DNA of 64,000 nt, taken from Candidatus Thiovulum stygium. GTDB lineage: Bacteria > Campylobacterota > Campylobacteria > Campylobacterales > Thiovulaceae. The notes below the pieces were generated by a model that was given only the letters and a program-made list of their open reading frames with translations, was not told the origin of the DNA and did not search any database. A program made the translations under genes and the position numbers. Where the stretch lies: NCBI GenBank assembly GCA_021582295.1, contig CP091137.1, positions 1,258,001 to 1,322,000 on the forward strand. Reading direction: 5' to 3'. This document shows, in pieces, positions 25,913 to 37,062 of the stretch (within the stretch, counting starts at the first letter, position 1; each line of letters starts with the position of its first letter).

Positions 25913-26716
25913 TTGAGTAAAATCGTTGTCTTAAATGCAAAAGGTGGAGTTGGAAAATCTACTATTTCAATGCAAGTTATAGTGCCATATTTATATACTA
26001 GAAATGGAAATCGTGTAGTTAATTATTATGAATTTGATGATGAAAATGAAGATAGTAAATCTTTTATTAATTCAAAGTTAGTTAATTCAAAACAGATGAA
26101 AGTCTCTGACAAAAATCTAAGAGATCCAATTACAGATATAGTTTTAAGAGAAGAATTTATGTGTATTGATGTTGGAGCAAATAAAACTACAACTTATTTT
26201 GTTTCGTCTCTTATCGATAGCGGTATGATCGATGCAATTGACCTCATCGTGATTCCTCTTTCTGATGGCGAACTCGATGCTATAAATGCAATTGAACTAT
26301 ATTATAAAATTAAAGAGTCTGGTAGTAATGTAAAAATTATATTTATATTAAATCGCTATAACGAATTAAGAGCTGTTGATTCTCAATTTGATATATTTTT
26401 AGGTGATAAACGAGGCTTTTTTGACACTCAAGGTTTTATCGAAAATGTTCTCGAAAAAGATAGAAATTATGTAACTCTTGCTGATAGTGATGCAATTAAA
26501 TATTGTAGAAGTTTTGGAACAACTGTTTGGGAACTTGCACATTTAGATCGAGATTTATCAGCTCAATTAAGAGATGCAATTAAAGAAAAACGAGATAAAC
26601 AAGAAATTAAATTATTATCGTTTAAACGAGCTTTAAAAGGCGATTGCGAACTTTTAACTACGAAAAATCTTGAACCTATTTTCGAACGAATTGATAATAT
26701 TTTATCTAGAGATTAA
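25913..26716 (+). CDS. ParA/MinD-family ATPase
   Basis: TTG start with AAAGGA upstream. A deviant Walker A KGGVGKST lies at residues 10-17. The Walker B/switch region reads FMCIDVGANKTTTYF and a third segment IDLIVIPLSDGELDA. ParA-type ATPases position DNA, plasmids or protein complexes. No parB-like gene or centromere-like repeats follow; the next gene is a UvrD-type helicase 12 bases downstream. The C-terminal 60 residues are helical and specific to this protein. The role is unknown. One ACCTCATC copy is at 26241. Confidence 0.8.
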   Translation: MSKIVVLNAKGGVGKSTISMQVIVPYLYTRNGNRVVNYYEFDDENEDSKSFINSKLVNSKQMKVSDKNLRDPITDIVLREEFMCIDVGANKTTTYFVSSLIDSGMIDAIDLIVIPLSDGELDAINAIELYYKIKESGSNVKIIFILNRYNELRAVDSQFDIFLGDKRGFFDTQGFIENVLEKDRNYVTLADSDAIKYCRSFGTTVWELAHLDRDLSAQLRDAIKEKRDKQEIKLLSFKRALKGDCELLTTKNLEPIFERIDNILSRD

Positions 26717-26728
26717 AATAAATTATAT

Positions 26729-28855
26729 ATGCCTCTTTCTACTTTAAATCATAATCAAAGAGTTTCTGCAACAACAGATTTTGGCTATAACTTAGTTATA
26801 GCCTCAGCTGGAACTGGCAAAACTTCTACGATTGTTGGCAGAATTGCACATCTCATTAAAAATAAAGAAGTTAAACCTGAAGAGATTCTTTTATTAACTT
26901 TTACAAATAAAGCATCTGGTGAAATGATTTCTCGAGTTGCAAAATTATTATCTAATAATATTGCTTCTCGAATTGTTGCTGGAACTTTTCATTCAATAAG
27001 TTATAAATATTTAAAACAAGTTGATCCAAATATGCTTTTAAAAAGTGAAACAGATATAAAAACTCTTTTTAGATCTATTTATGAAAAAAGAGACTTTTTT
27101 GCCAGAAATAAAGATTTGTCAGTTAAACCTTATGAATCAAAACATTTATATGAACTTTATAGTTTTTATCAAAATGTTGAATTAACTAAAAGTTTTGGAG
27201 ATTGGATTGCAACTGAACGAGAATCTCATACAACTTTAGCTGATATTTATGAAGATATCGTTTTAGAATTTGAAACTGAAAAGAAAAAATTAGGCTTTTT
27301 AAATTTTAATGACTTGTTAATTAAAATGAGAGATAATTTAACTCATAATCCAGTTTATTATCGTGAAATTCTTGTAGATGAATATCAAGATACAAATTTA
27401 TTACAAGATTCTTTAATTAGAGCTTTGAAGCCAAAATCTCTATTTTGTGTTGGCGATTACGATCAAAGTATTTATGCTTTTAATGGTGCAAATATTTCGA
27501 TCATTGCTAATTTTACGAAAAATTTTGATAATGCAAAAGTTCATACTTTAACTCAAAATTATCGTTCAACAGCTCCAATTTTGGAACTTGCAAATCGTGT
27601 TATTGCTTTAAACGAAAGACTTTATAATAAAAAGCTTGAAGTAACAAAAACACATCCAAATATACATCCAAAGCTTTTAATATATAATGATTTATATGAA
27701 CAATATGAAAAAATTGCAGAAAAAATTGCAGAAACTATAAAACATTCTAATACAAAATATGAAAATATAGCTATATTATTTAGAAATAATATATCAGCAG
27801 ACGGTATTGAAGGAGAATTGCGAAAACTCGGAATTCCATCTAAAAGAAGAGGCGGACTTAGTTTTTTTGATTCTCGAGAAATAAAAGCTATTTTAGATAT
27901 TTATACTATTTTAATAAATCCTAGAGATATGATGGCTTTTATTCATATTTTCGAATATTTTCGAGGTTTAGGAACTGCAATTTCTCGCGAACTTTTTGAA
28001 GGTTTAAATAAACTCGGGAATAATTCTATTTATCGAGGTTTATTAACTCCAGATAAAAATATTTATAATCCTTTTTTAAATAGTGCTGGAAGAAATAGTT
28101 ATCAACTTTTATTATTTGATTATTTAGAAGAGTTAAGACCTCCATCAAGATTTGAACATTTAAAACAGATCGATAAAGAATTTTTGCAAAATAAAATTTT
28201 GTCTCATTCGAAACTTAGCGATGATGGAGCAGAAATGCTCTTTCATTTTAAGGAACTTGTTAAAGATTTTAAATATATGTCTGAACCTAAAAATCTTATT
28301 GATAAAATAAAAGATAGTGAAATTTTTAAATATATTAAAAAAGTGCTAGTAATATCTCGTTCAAAAATGGCAAATGGCGAAATCAATGAAGCTAAAAAAC
28401 TAGATGTTGAAAGAAGTATCAGTGAAAAAATAGAACTTTTAAAACATTTGTCTTCTGTTTATAGAGATCATAGAGCTTTTCTAAATGCAATGGTACTTGG
28501 TTCGAAAGATTTAACAAAAGGTGAAGGTGTAAATCTTTTAACTGTTCATGGAAGTAAAGGTTTAGAATTTAAAGATGTCTATATTGTAGATTTAATGGAT
28601 GGTCGATTTCCTAATAATAGACTTTCAAATCAACACGATGGCGGAATTGATGAAGAACGACGATTATTTTATGTAGCCGTAACTCGAGCTGAAGAACGAT
28701 TATATTTATCTTTTTCGTGGGCAGATCAATCTGACCTTAAAAAAGATGGAAAATCTCGAAAATTTGAACCTTCGCAATTTTTAATCGAAGGTGGTTTTTC
28801 ACATATCATTGAAAAATCAAAACTACATTTAGCTAAATTAACTTTTAATAAGTAA
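26729..28855 (+). CDS. UvrD/Rep/PcrA-type superfamily 1 DNA helicase
   Basis: 3'-5' DNA helicase of repair and replication restart. The Q-motif LNHNQRVSA and Walker A SAGTGKTST (about residues 27-35) are at the N-terminus. TFTNKAS (motif Ia), VDEYQDTN (motif II, about 219), GDYDQSIYAFNGA (motif III), QNYRS (motif IV), LTVHGSKGLEF (motif V) and VAVTRAEERL (motif VI) follow in order. The 708-residue length fits UvrD/Rep. It lies 12 bases after the ParA-like gene, suggesting joint transcription. Confidence 0.92.
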   Translation: MPLSTLNHNQRVSATTDFGYNLVIASAGTGKTSTIVGRIAHLIKNKEVKPEEILLLTFTNKASGEMISRVAKLLSNNIASRIVAGTFHSISYKYLKQVDPNMLLKSETDIKTLFRSIYEKRDFFARNKDLSVKPYESKHLYELYSFYQNVELTKSFGDWIATERESHTTLADIYEDIVLEFETEKKKLGFLNFNDLLIKMRDNLTHNPVYYREILVDEYQDTNLLQDSLIRALKPKSLFCVGDYDQSIYAFNGANISIIANFTKNFDNAKVHTLTQNYRSTAPILELANRVIALNERLYNKKLEVTKTHPNIHPKLLIYNDLYEQYEKIAEKIAETIKHSNTKYENIAILFRNNISADGIEGELRKLGIPSKRRGGLSFFDSREIKAILDIYTILINPRDMMAFIHIFEYFRGLGTAISRELFEGLNKLGNNSIYRGLLTPDKNIYNPFLNSAGRNSYQLLLFDYLEELRPPSRFEHLKQIDKEFLQNKILSHSKLSDDGAEMLFHFKELVKDFKYMSEPKNLIDKIKDSEIFKYIKKVLVISRSKMANGEINEAKKLDVERSISEKIELLKHLSSVYRDHRAFLNAMVLGSKDLTKGEGVNLLTVHGSKGLEFKDVYIVDLMDGRFPNNRLSNQHDGGIDEERRLFYVAVTRAEERLYLSFSWADQSDLKKDGKSRKFEPSQFLIEGGFSHIIEKSKLHLAKLTFNK

Positions 28856-29011
28856 CTTTATATAATTTTATTATATAATAATAATTAAGACTTAGAACTT
28901 ATTTATTAAATATTTTAAATTTTTTAAATAAAAAGGAATGGGCAATTCCTATAAAATTATAAATATTTTATAATTTATAAAAGATGTCTAATATTTTGAT
29001 GAGAGTAAAAT

Positions 29012-30790
29012 TTGGAACTACTGCATAATCTTTTAAGAGTTAAAATTTTAACTAACTCTATTTTGGCTCGAAAATTTGGATTCTCAATAAATGAGTTGAG
29101 AATTTTTAAAAATCTAATTTCTAATTATCTAAAAGGTGAAGCATCAACTGAAATTTCTGGACTAGTTGAAAATCTATTTAATGCAAAGACATTAGAGACT
29201 AAATTAGAATATTTACAGATTATTAATGATCTTCGTTTTAAAGGTTATTTAGATGTCGGTATTGGTGGTGGTCATGGACTTTTTATGCTCGATCAAATGA
29301 CACAGTTTTCAAATCGAGAAAAAACTAAACATACTCCAATACTAGAACTTTTACATTCGTCAGTTGCTGTTTCGAGTAAATTATTATTGCTTTTGGAAAA
29401 AGGGGAACTTGAAAGTGAAACTGATATTAAAATTGCTGAACCTTATTCAAGTCCATTTGAATATATTGACGATAAATTTCAAAAATTAAAAATTTGTGCT
29501 GATAAATCGGTTTCATCATTTGAAGAGGCTCGAGAAAAATGTAATGAAATCGAAAAAAATATCGAATTGAGATTTCAAATGACAAAAGATATGACTATTC
29601 CACTTCGCGATTTCTTAATAGAAAAACAATTTTCTGCAAAAGAGGAGATGATTTTTCTAGGAGTTCTTGGTGAAGAATATTCGCTTTTTGCAGGTGATAC
29701 AAATTTTAGAACTATTGAAGGTCTTGTTAATTTAATTAGTTTTAAAAGTTATGAAAGATTTGAAAATAGACTTTTATTTCATGAAGATTCTCGTTTAGCA
29801 ACTGAAAAGATTTTTGAGTTCGAAACTAGTGTTCAAATTATAGCACCAAATCAAAAACCAATTTCTAATGAAGAACTTTTTATCGCTGATGAAGTTATGC
29901 GAAAAATTGATGGCGGTTCAATACACAGCAAACGAAAAGGAGATCTTAAAGAAATTGTTGAGAAACATGAGATTTTTGAACTTGTTGAACCAAAAAAAGA
30001 TCTTTCAGCCGTTGTTTTGCAAAAAGATACTCGCGAACTTTTAAATACGATTTTAAAACAGCTTGATAAAACGATTTCTGAACGATTATATAAATGGGGT
30101 ATAAAAAATCGTGAAGGAATAGATGCAAGAATATTATTTCACGGAGTTCCTGGAACTGGTAAAACTTTAACTGCTTCAGCTCTTGCAAAAAGTTTAAATC
30201 GAGATCTTTTACATTTTGACTGTTCTAAAATTCTTTCGATGTATGTTGGTGAAAGCGAAAAAAATGTTCGAAATATATTTGACACTTATAAAAAAATCGT
30301 TGCTGAAAGTGGTGTTGAACCTGTTTTATTATTAAATGAAGCTGATCAATTTTTAACCTCTCGTTCAACTGATACTTCGAGTTCTGTTAGTCAAATGTAT
30401 AACCAAATGCAAAATATTTTTCTTGAACAAATCGAAAAATTTGAAGGTGTTTTGATTGCAACAACAAATCTTCTCGAAAATCTTGATAAAGCTTTTTCTC
30501 GACGATTTAATTATAAAGTAGAATTTAAATTACCTGCAAAACATGAAAGATTAATTATCTGGGAGCAACATTTACCAAAAACTGCAAACTATGAACCAAA
30601 TTTTTCAATTGAAGAACTTGCTGAATATAAATTAAGTGGCGGTCAAATTGACCTCATCGTTAAAAATACAGCCTATTTGGTCGCCACTCGAGAAAATCCA
30701 ATTTTTTCAACTGAAGATTTTTTAACCGAAATTAAACGAGAACGAAATTCGAGTTTTGAAAATAATCGAGTAATGGGCTTTTTAAAATGA
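29012..30790 (+). CDS. AAA+ ATPase with long N-terminal helical domain
   Basis: TTG start. About 330 N-terminal residues are helical and unassigned. A C-terminal AAA+ module has Walker A GVPGTGKT (about residue 377), and Walker B LLLNEADQF with Asn in place of the usual Asp before Glu. TTNLLENLDKAFSRRFNYKV is the sensor 1 and arginine-finger region. This CDC48/FtsH-like core occurs in unfoldase or remodelling proteins. It overlaps the Fe-S protein gene by four bases (ATGA), so they are co-translated. One ACCTCATC copy is at 30651. Its client is unknown. Confidence 0.78.
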   Translation: MELLHNLLRVKILTNSILARKFGFSINELRIFKNLISNYLKGEASTEISGLVENLFNAKTLETKLEYLQIINDLRFKGYLDVGIGGGHGLFMLDQMTQFSNREKTKHTPILELLHSSVAVSSKLLLLLEKGELESETDIKIAEPYSSPFEYIDDKFQKLKICADKSVSSFEEAREKCNEIEKNIELRFQMTKDMTIPLRDFLIEKQFSAKEEMIFLGVLGEEYSLFAGDTNFRTIEGLVNLISFKSYERFENRLLFHEDSRLATEKIFEFETSVQIIAPNQKPISNEELFIADEVMRKIDGGSIHSKRKGDLKEIVEKHEIFELVEPKKDLSAVVLQKDTRELLNTILKQLDKTISERLYKWGIKNREGIDARILFHGVPGTGKTLTASALAKSLNRDLLHFDCSKILSMYVGESEKNVRNIFDTYKKIVAESGVEPVLLLNEADQFLTSRSTDTSSSVSQMYNQMQNIFLEQIEKFEGVLIATTNLLENLDKAFSRRFNYKVEFKLPAKHERLIIWEQHLPKTANYEPNFSIEELAEYKLSGGQIDLIVKNTAYLVATRENPIFSTEDFLTEIKRERNSSFENNRVMGFLK

Positions 30791-32037
30791 GTTTTAATTA
30801 TAAAGTTTCAAGTGATGTCTGTATTCAATGTGCAAAATGTGTTCCAACTTGTACAATTCATATGGCAAATCCAGATGAGACAACTTCACCACGAGGCTTT
30901 ATCGCCTTGCTTGGTGAATATCAAAATGGCAAACTTGAGCTTGACCATGAAGTCAAAGCTATTTTTGAAAGCTGTTTTTTATGCACAAACTGTGTAGATG
31001 TATGTCCAAAAAAGATTCCAACTGATAATTTAATCGAAAATATTCGTTTTGATATTGTTAAAAAATTTGGTCTTTCTCCACATAAAAAGCTATTTTTCTC
31101 ACTTTTAAAAAATAGAAATGCTATGGATCTTTTTTTCAAAGCTGGTTATATGTTTCAAAGTTGTGGCATAAAAATAAAAGAAGATATCGTTTCGATGAGG
31201 TTACCAATTATTAAACGAACTGTTCCAGCTGTTGCAAAAAAATCATTTTTAAATTCTAATCCTGAATTTATTGACAATGGTTCAAAGAAAACTGTTGCTA
31301 TTTTTATAGGTTGTTTGGCAAATTATAATTATACGAATATTGGTAATTCACTTTTGAGAATTTTACGACATCTTGATTATAATGTCTTTCTCGCAAAAAG
31401 TCAGCTTTGTTGTGGAGCTCCAGCATATTTTACGGGCGATTTTAAAACTGTTGATTATTTATCTAAATATAATATTGAATATTTCGAAAGTTTTATAAAT
31501 GAAGTTGAATCTATAATTATTCCTGAAGCAACTTGTAGTGCAATGATTCGAGTTGATTATAGTCACTATTTTCATGATCAACCAGATTGGCAAATTAGAG
31601 CAAAAAATATCTCTAAAAATATATTTTTAGCTACTGAATGGCTTTATAAATTTACAAAAATATCAAAAATATTAGAAACTCGAGATAATCAAAACATAAA
31701 AATAACTTATCATGATCCTTGTCATTCTAAAAAAATGCAAGGAGTTTATAAAGAACCTCGAGAATTATTAGCTAAAAATTATAGTTTGACCGAAATGGAA
31801 AATCCGAATCAGTGTTGTGGTTTTGGTGGTGTAACGATTCAAACTGAAAAAAGCGATTTGGCTCAAAAAATTGGTGATTTAAAAGCTGAAATGATTCGTG
31901 AAACTAAAACTGAAATCGTCTCTGCTGAATGTTCAGCTTGTCGAGTTCAAATTACAGATTCATTAGAACGAAATAATATTTCGACGATTTTTAGAAATCC
32001 AATTGAATTAATTGCTGATGCTCTTGATGAAAGATAA
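30787..32037 (+). CDS. GlcF/HdrD-like iron-sulfur oxidoreductase subunit
   Basis: Two N-terminal 4Fe-4S motifs, CIQCAKCVPTC (about residue 12) and CFLCTNCVDVCP (about 64), are followed by two CCG domains (CCGAPAYFTGD and HDPCHSKK...CCGFGG). This is the layout of the glycolate-oxidase iron-sulfur subunit and HdrD-type proteins, which pass electrons from a flavin partner. The FAD-bearing glcD partner is not nearby. It is coupled to the upstream AAA+ gene by a four-base overlap. A GATGAGGT copy at 31194 falls in a Met-Arg frame, using the rare AGG codon. Confidence 0.85.
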   Translation: MSFNYKVSSDVCIQCAKCVPTCTIHMANPDETTSPRGFIALLGEYQNGKLELDHEVKAIFESCFLCTNCVDVCPKKIPTDNLIENIRFDIVKKFGLSPHKKLFFSLLKNRNAMDLFFKAGYMFQSCGIKIKEDIVSMRLPIIKRTVPAVAKKSFLNSNPEFIDNGSKKTVAIFIGCLANYNYTNIGNSLLRILRHLDYNVFLAKSQLCCGAPAYFTGDFKTVDYLSKYNIEYFESFINEVESIIIPEATCSAMIRVDYSHYFHDQPDWQIRAKNISKNIFLATEWLYKFTKISKILETRDNQNIKITYHDPCHSKKMQGVYKEPRELLAKNYSLTEMENPNQCCGFGGVTIQTEKSDLAQKIGDLKAEMIRETKTEIVSAECSACRVQITDSLERNNISTIFRNPIELIADALDER

Positions 32038-32058
32038 AAATATTTAAATTTCATTTCA

Positions 32059-32100
32059 TTTCCGAATTTCGTTAATTTTTTTATTAGCGATTTTCGGAAA
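32059..32100. terminator. Convergent terminator hairpin
   Basis: TTTCCGAA (32059-32066) pairs with TTCGGAAA (32093-32100) with T-rich flanks, between two convergent genes. Confidence 0.5.
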
Positions 32101-32112
32101 ATATATTTAGAA

Positions 32113-35100
32113 TTAAGAGATATTAGCTTTAAAAAGCTCTTTTAACTCATCTTCATCAAGATTCGATAACCAACTTTCACCCGCTGATAAACTCAAATTT
32201 GATAATTCCTGTTTTGATTTAATCATTTTGTCTATTTTTTCTTCGAAACTGCCTTTAGTTATTAAACGATAAACAGTTACATTTTTATCTTGACCAATTC
32301 TGAAAGCTCTATCTGTAGCTTGATTTTCAACAGCTGGATTAAACCATAAATCGTAATGAATTACATGATTTGCATTCGTTAAATTTAAGCCAACTCCACC
32401 AGCACGAAGCGATAAAATTAAAATAGAATATTGTCCTCCAACATTAAATTGTTCGATTACATCATCTCGTTCTATTTTTGTCATTGAACCTTTTAATACA
32501 AGTGGAGTTATTGATAATTCTAATTTCATCATTTCTGATAATATATCTACCATTTCAGCATATTGCGAAAATATTAAAACTTTTTCGCCTCTTTCAAGAA
32601 TTGTTTCGAGTAAAGTCATTAATAATAAACTTTTGCCTGATAGCGATGAGGTAATTTGACTTTCTCGATCAAAATTTCTTGGGTGATTACAAATCTGTTT
32701 TAATGAAGTTATTAACTTTAATAACTCCCCTTTTTTAACCGCATTATTATTACTTTCTGCCATTCGTTTAAATGATTCATTAATTGCACCTTGATAAAGT
32801 GAAGCTTGTTCTTTTGTCATCGAAGCAAATTCATCTATTACTATTTTATCTGGCAAATCTGAAACTATATTTTTATCACTTTTTAATCTTCGTAACATAA
32901 ATGGAGCTGTAATTTTTCGCAAATTCTCTAATCTATCTTTATCAAGATGTAATTCAATTTGATCTGCATAATCTTTTCTGAAATCAGCTAATGAACCCAA
33001 ATAAGTTGGCATAACAAAATCGAAAATACTCCAAAGTTCTGATAGATTATTTTCAACTGGAGTTCCAGAAAGGGCAATTTTAAATTTAGCTTTTAACGAT
33101 TTTACAGCAAGAGTTGTAGCAGTTTCAGGATTTTTTATTTTTTGTGCTTCATCAATAATTATAGTATCAAAATTAAAACTATTTAATTTATCGATATCAC
33201 GAACAAGAAGCGAATAAGTAGTAAATATAATATCAACATTATTAAATTCTCTTTTAGTTCCATAATATGTATAAAAAGTTAAATCGGGAGCGAATTTACT
33301 AACCTCTTTTTCCCAATTATTTAATAATGAAGTTGGAACTATAACTAGAGTACCTCTTTTTAATTCATTTATCGATTTTAAATATATAATTGTTGTAATT
33401 GCTTGAATTGTTTTTCCGAGACCCATATCATCAGCTATAATTACACCAAAACCATTTAGTAAATTAGTAGTAGCCCATTGGAAACCTCTTAATTGATAAT
33501 TTCGCAAATTAGCAACTAAATTTGTTGGTTGAGTAATCTCTTTTGGAGATAATATTTGATCGATAGAAGCTGAAAGCTCTTTAGAAATTTGTAAATTTCC
33601 GCCCCATTTTGCTCGTAACATATCAAGAGTTGATAATTTTTTGTGTCGTTTAATTTGGTCAAAAATTTTCTTTGCTTCTTCAGTTGAAATTACAACAAAA
33701 CTATCTCGAAATTGAACGAACTGTTCGCCACTTTGAACAAGTTTTTCAAATTCTTCAACTGAAATTACCTCATCACCAATAGCTATTTTCCAATCATATT
33801 CTAAAATAGAGCTTAAATCTAAAAATGTATTAATAGAATTATTCCCTTTTTTACGAACATTTAAAGCAAGTTTAGGTTTTAAAAGTGTTTTTAACTCTTT
33901 TGGCATAATTATCGAAATATCAAGATTTGATAATTGATCAACTGTTTCGAGTATTAAAACCTTTAATTTTTTTGGAGTTAAAATAATTTCACCAGTATTT
34001 ATTAAATCTTCAATTCCTTTTATTCTAGTTTGAATAATATTCAAAAAACTATATATTTCAAATTTTTCATTAAGTTCTGAAATCTCATCAATTCGCAACT
34101 CTTCTTGTTCATCTTTTTTAGAAACAGCAAAAAAAGCAACACTGTAATTATTATCTCGTTTTTCTATTTTGAGACGATAAGAATAATTTCGCGATGATGT
34201 ATCAAAAATTGAAAAATATTTACTAATAGCTCTAGCTTTGCTTATCGCATCTCGATGTGTTTTATCTCTATGAATATCTTTACCCTGAAAAAAAGCCATT
34301 GAAATTTCTGGAATTCTTTTAGGCATTTTTTTCTGTTTAAAATCCATTTGCATAACAAAAGCTGTTATTACAGAAGATAGCATCCATTCTGTTCCAGATA
34401 ATTGTGTTGTATATTTTTTACTAAAAATTACAATTTTAGGCATAAATTTTGATAAAACTTCGATTTGTTCGCGAATTTCTGGAACAGAAATTAATGGTCG
34501 ATAAATTATTTTATAAATAGTATCTGACATTGGTAAAACTGCTGGAATAAAACCGCCACTTTCTATAAGCATATAAGCAATTCTGAACATATAAAATAAA
34601 TATCTAAAACTTTCAGAACCTGATTCTTCTTCAAAAGATATAAAAAGTTTAAATAGTGAAATTGGTTCAAAATCGAAACCAGCAACTTTAACAGAATTAT
34701 CATCATTATCATCTGAAATAGGTTTTCCAAAATAATTTAATACATGTAAAATATTATTATCTTGAGCAAACATTTCATTTGTAACTCTAAAAATACCATA
34801 ATGACTTTTCTTAGTTAATATAAAAAGGATTTTAGAACTGTTAATAGCTCGTTTTATATTATCGATTTCAGCTAAATTCATTGGAGAAACTATCTGTAAA
34901 AGATTAAATTTTTGCTTATTATAAAATTCAGTTAATATTACTTTATAATTTATTTTAGCAAAATCTGGATTATCACTAAGCATAGATAAAATAAAATGAC
35001 GATAATCTTTAAATTTAATAATCTTCAAATTTTCTGATACTTCAAATTTAGATTTCGTTTTGACAATTTCAAGATTTATAGGAGAATTGATTTCGTCATC

Positions 35101-35786
35101 AAAATTTAAATTAAAATATTCTTCGATATCGAAACCATGAATTTTAAAGAAAAGCATTGGATCTTTGTCAAGCATTCCAGCAACTTTAAAAGTTGTTGTG
35201 CCGATGTGATCGCACATTTTTTCAATACCAACAAGGTCGCCATAAATATCATAAATAGGATTTGTATGTTCTAATAATCTAATATTCTTCTGTTTTACAG
35301 ATTCGATTAATTCTTGTGGAATGATTCCTTTTCTTAAACTTTCAGCAAGTTTCATATTTTTTTGAATCATATTTTCATAAAGTCGTCTAGCTTCACTAGA
35401 TAAACTAGTAATAGAAATATTTTTGGAACAATCACAAGAAGAATATAAATTTTCAAAGATAGGCAATCCGTGTTCTTCCATTAATTTTAATAATTCAGCA
35501 GGAATATTGCCAGAAATAACAGAGTGTAAATATAAAGGATTTTTAATAAAAATCTCTTTTAATATAAGTTTTTCACTATCAGTAAATGAAAAAAAGTAAT
35601 TTTAATTTCTTTGTCATCTTGAGAAATAACTGAAATTTTAGCCTCTTCAAGATCAATATTCCAAATTAATTTATTTCGACGAGCGGAATCTAAACTCTGT
35701 TCAAGTATATTTGGAGATATAAAAATTTGACTTTTTTTCAAAAATTCTGAACCAATTAAAGATGTGCCAAAAGTTTTTTTACTCAT
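32113..35786 (-). CDS. SNF2-family ATPase/helicase; apparent frameshift near the N-terminus
   Basis: The C-terminal half is a complete Swi2/Snf2 motor: IIADDMGLGKTIQAITTI (motif I), IIIDEAQKIKNP (motif II), ALSGTPVENNLSELW (motif III), IFSQY, VLILSLRAGGVGLNL-type motif V and the ATDRAFRIGQ motif VI. The N-terminal 600 residues are less clear, with a CDC/CDH pair near residues 16-70 of the main frame. The frame from 35786 breaks at the A7 (plus-strand) run 35589-35595. One extra base joins FFSFTDSEKLILKEIFIKNP to the main frame at 35481, giving about 1220 residues. It lies 12 bases after a small gene. Motif copies are at 32645 and 33767. Confidence 0.85.
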
Positions 35787-35798
35787 TTGTTTCCTTTT

Positions 35799-35990
35799 TT
35801 ATTTAAAATATTTATCATTATTTTCACGAGTATAAATTGTTGTTAAAATTTTAGAATCACTATGTAATTCAAAAACAAATCTATCTTTTGAGAATTCTAA
35901 TAATTCTATTCGTTCATATCTACCGATGCCCTCTTTTAACTTGTTCAATAGATTATCTTTTGTTTTAAAAATAACTTTTTCGCCAATCAT
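35799..35990 (-). CDS. Small hypothetical protein upstream of SNF2 ATPase
   Basis: 63 residues, charged, starting MIGEKVIFKTKDNLLNKLKE and continuing RFVFELHSDSKI, suggesting a small beta-rich domain. A start at 35990 gives a frame ending 12 bases before the SNF2 start, so the two are probably one transcript. No family is recognised. Confidence 0.5.
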   Translation of the reverse strand: MIGEKVIFKTKDNLLNKLKEGIGRYERIELLEFSKDRFVFELHSDSKILTTIYTRENNDKYFK

Positions 35991-36275
35991 AGCTTTGTTA
36001 TTATTATTTTTAGTTGTTAAACGACACGAGTAATATATTTAAACATTATTTATATATCTCATATCTATTTTAAATTTCTTTTAAATTTAGAGATATTTTA
36101 ACAAATTAAGATCTATAGAAGAACCATTTAAACTTTAAAAATAAGTTTTTTAGATTTATTAAATAACTAAAAGTTTTTATTTTTATAAGTGAAATAAATT
36201 TTTTATTATTATTAACTTTACTTTTAATTTAAATTCGATAAAATTTTAAGTATAGCTAAAAGAAAGGTTGATAAT
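35991..36275. other. Divergent intergenic promoter region
   Basis: 285 bases of very AT-rich DNA between the minus-strand SNF2 unit and plus-strand tatD. No gene, repeat or motif copy seen. It must contain both promoters; a GATAAAATT at about 36236 could be the tatD -10 region. Confidence 0.5.
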
Positions 36276-37058
36276 ATGGTAATAGATACACATTCTCATC
36301 TTGATCATAGCCGTTTTAAAGATGATTTTGAAGAAATAATTCATAAAAGTCTTGAAAATGGAGTTGAACGATGGGTTATTCCTGGAGCAGATCCTCGAGA
36401 TTTACAAAAGGCAGTTTTTCTATCTGAAAATCACGATGGAATATATTTTGCTGTAGGGATTCACCCATATCACATTAATGATTGGGACGGTAATGAGGAC
36501 TTATTTAAATTTGTTCATCATAAAAAAAATGTTGCAATTGGCGAATGTGGGCTTGATTACTATCGTTTATCTAAAGATCAAACTGAACGGGAAGTTGAAA
36601 TAAAAAATCAAAAAGAGTTATTTAAAAAGCATATTAGAATTGCTAAAAACTTAAAAAAGCCTCTTATTATTCATATTCGAGATGCTAGTGAAGATGCTAA
36701 GCAAATTTTAATCGAAGAAAATAGCGATGAGGTCGGAGGAGTTTTACATTGTTATAATGCAGATGATACTCTTTTAGCTTTAGCTTCAAAAAATTTTTAT
36801 TTTGGTATCGGAGGAGTTATTACTTTTGCAAATGCAAAAAAATTAGTAAATATTTTGCCAAAAATACCTTTAAATAGAATTTTGCTTGAAACAGATGCTC
36901 CATATTTAACACCTCATCCTCATCGAGGTGAAAGAAATGAACCTGCATATACTTCTCTAGTTGCAAAAAAAGTTGCTGAAATTTTAAATAAATCACCTCA
37001 AGAAATAGCTGAAATTTCAACAGCTAATGCTAAAAAACTATTTAAAAATATAATTTAA
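36276..37058 (+). CDS. tatD: TatD-family metal-dependent DNase
   Basis: A TIM-barrel hydrolase with the full metal site: DTHSHLDH at the N-terminus, GECGLDYYR in the middle, KPLIIHIRDASED, LHCYN and ETDAPYLTPHPHRGERNEP at the end. Length 260 is standard. RBS GAAAGG. The next gene, mltD, begins four bases after the stop. Motif copies are at 36726 and 36911; the latter sits in the conserved Pro-His-Pro-His segment. Confidence 0.92.
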   Translation: MVIDTHSHLDHSRFKDDFEEIIHKSLENGVERWVIPGADPRDLQKAVFLSENHDGIYFAVGIHPYHINDWDGNEDLFKFVHHKKNVAIGECGLDYYRLSKDQTEREVEIKNQKELFKKHIRIAKNLKKPLIIHIRDASEDAKQILIEENSDEVGGVLHCYNADDTLLALASKNFYFGIGGVITFANAKKLVNILPKIPLNRILLETDAPYLTPHPHRGERNEPAYTSLVAKKVAEILNKSPQEIAEISTANAKKLFKNII

Positions 37059-37062
37059 ATAC

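Noticed and set aside
25913-26716. Plasmid or chromosome partition locus around the ParA-like gene
   Set aside because: No parB-like gene, parS sites or iteron-like repeats nearby; the following gene is a helicase.
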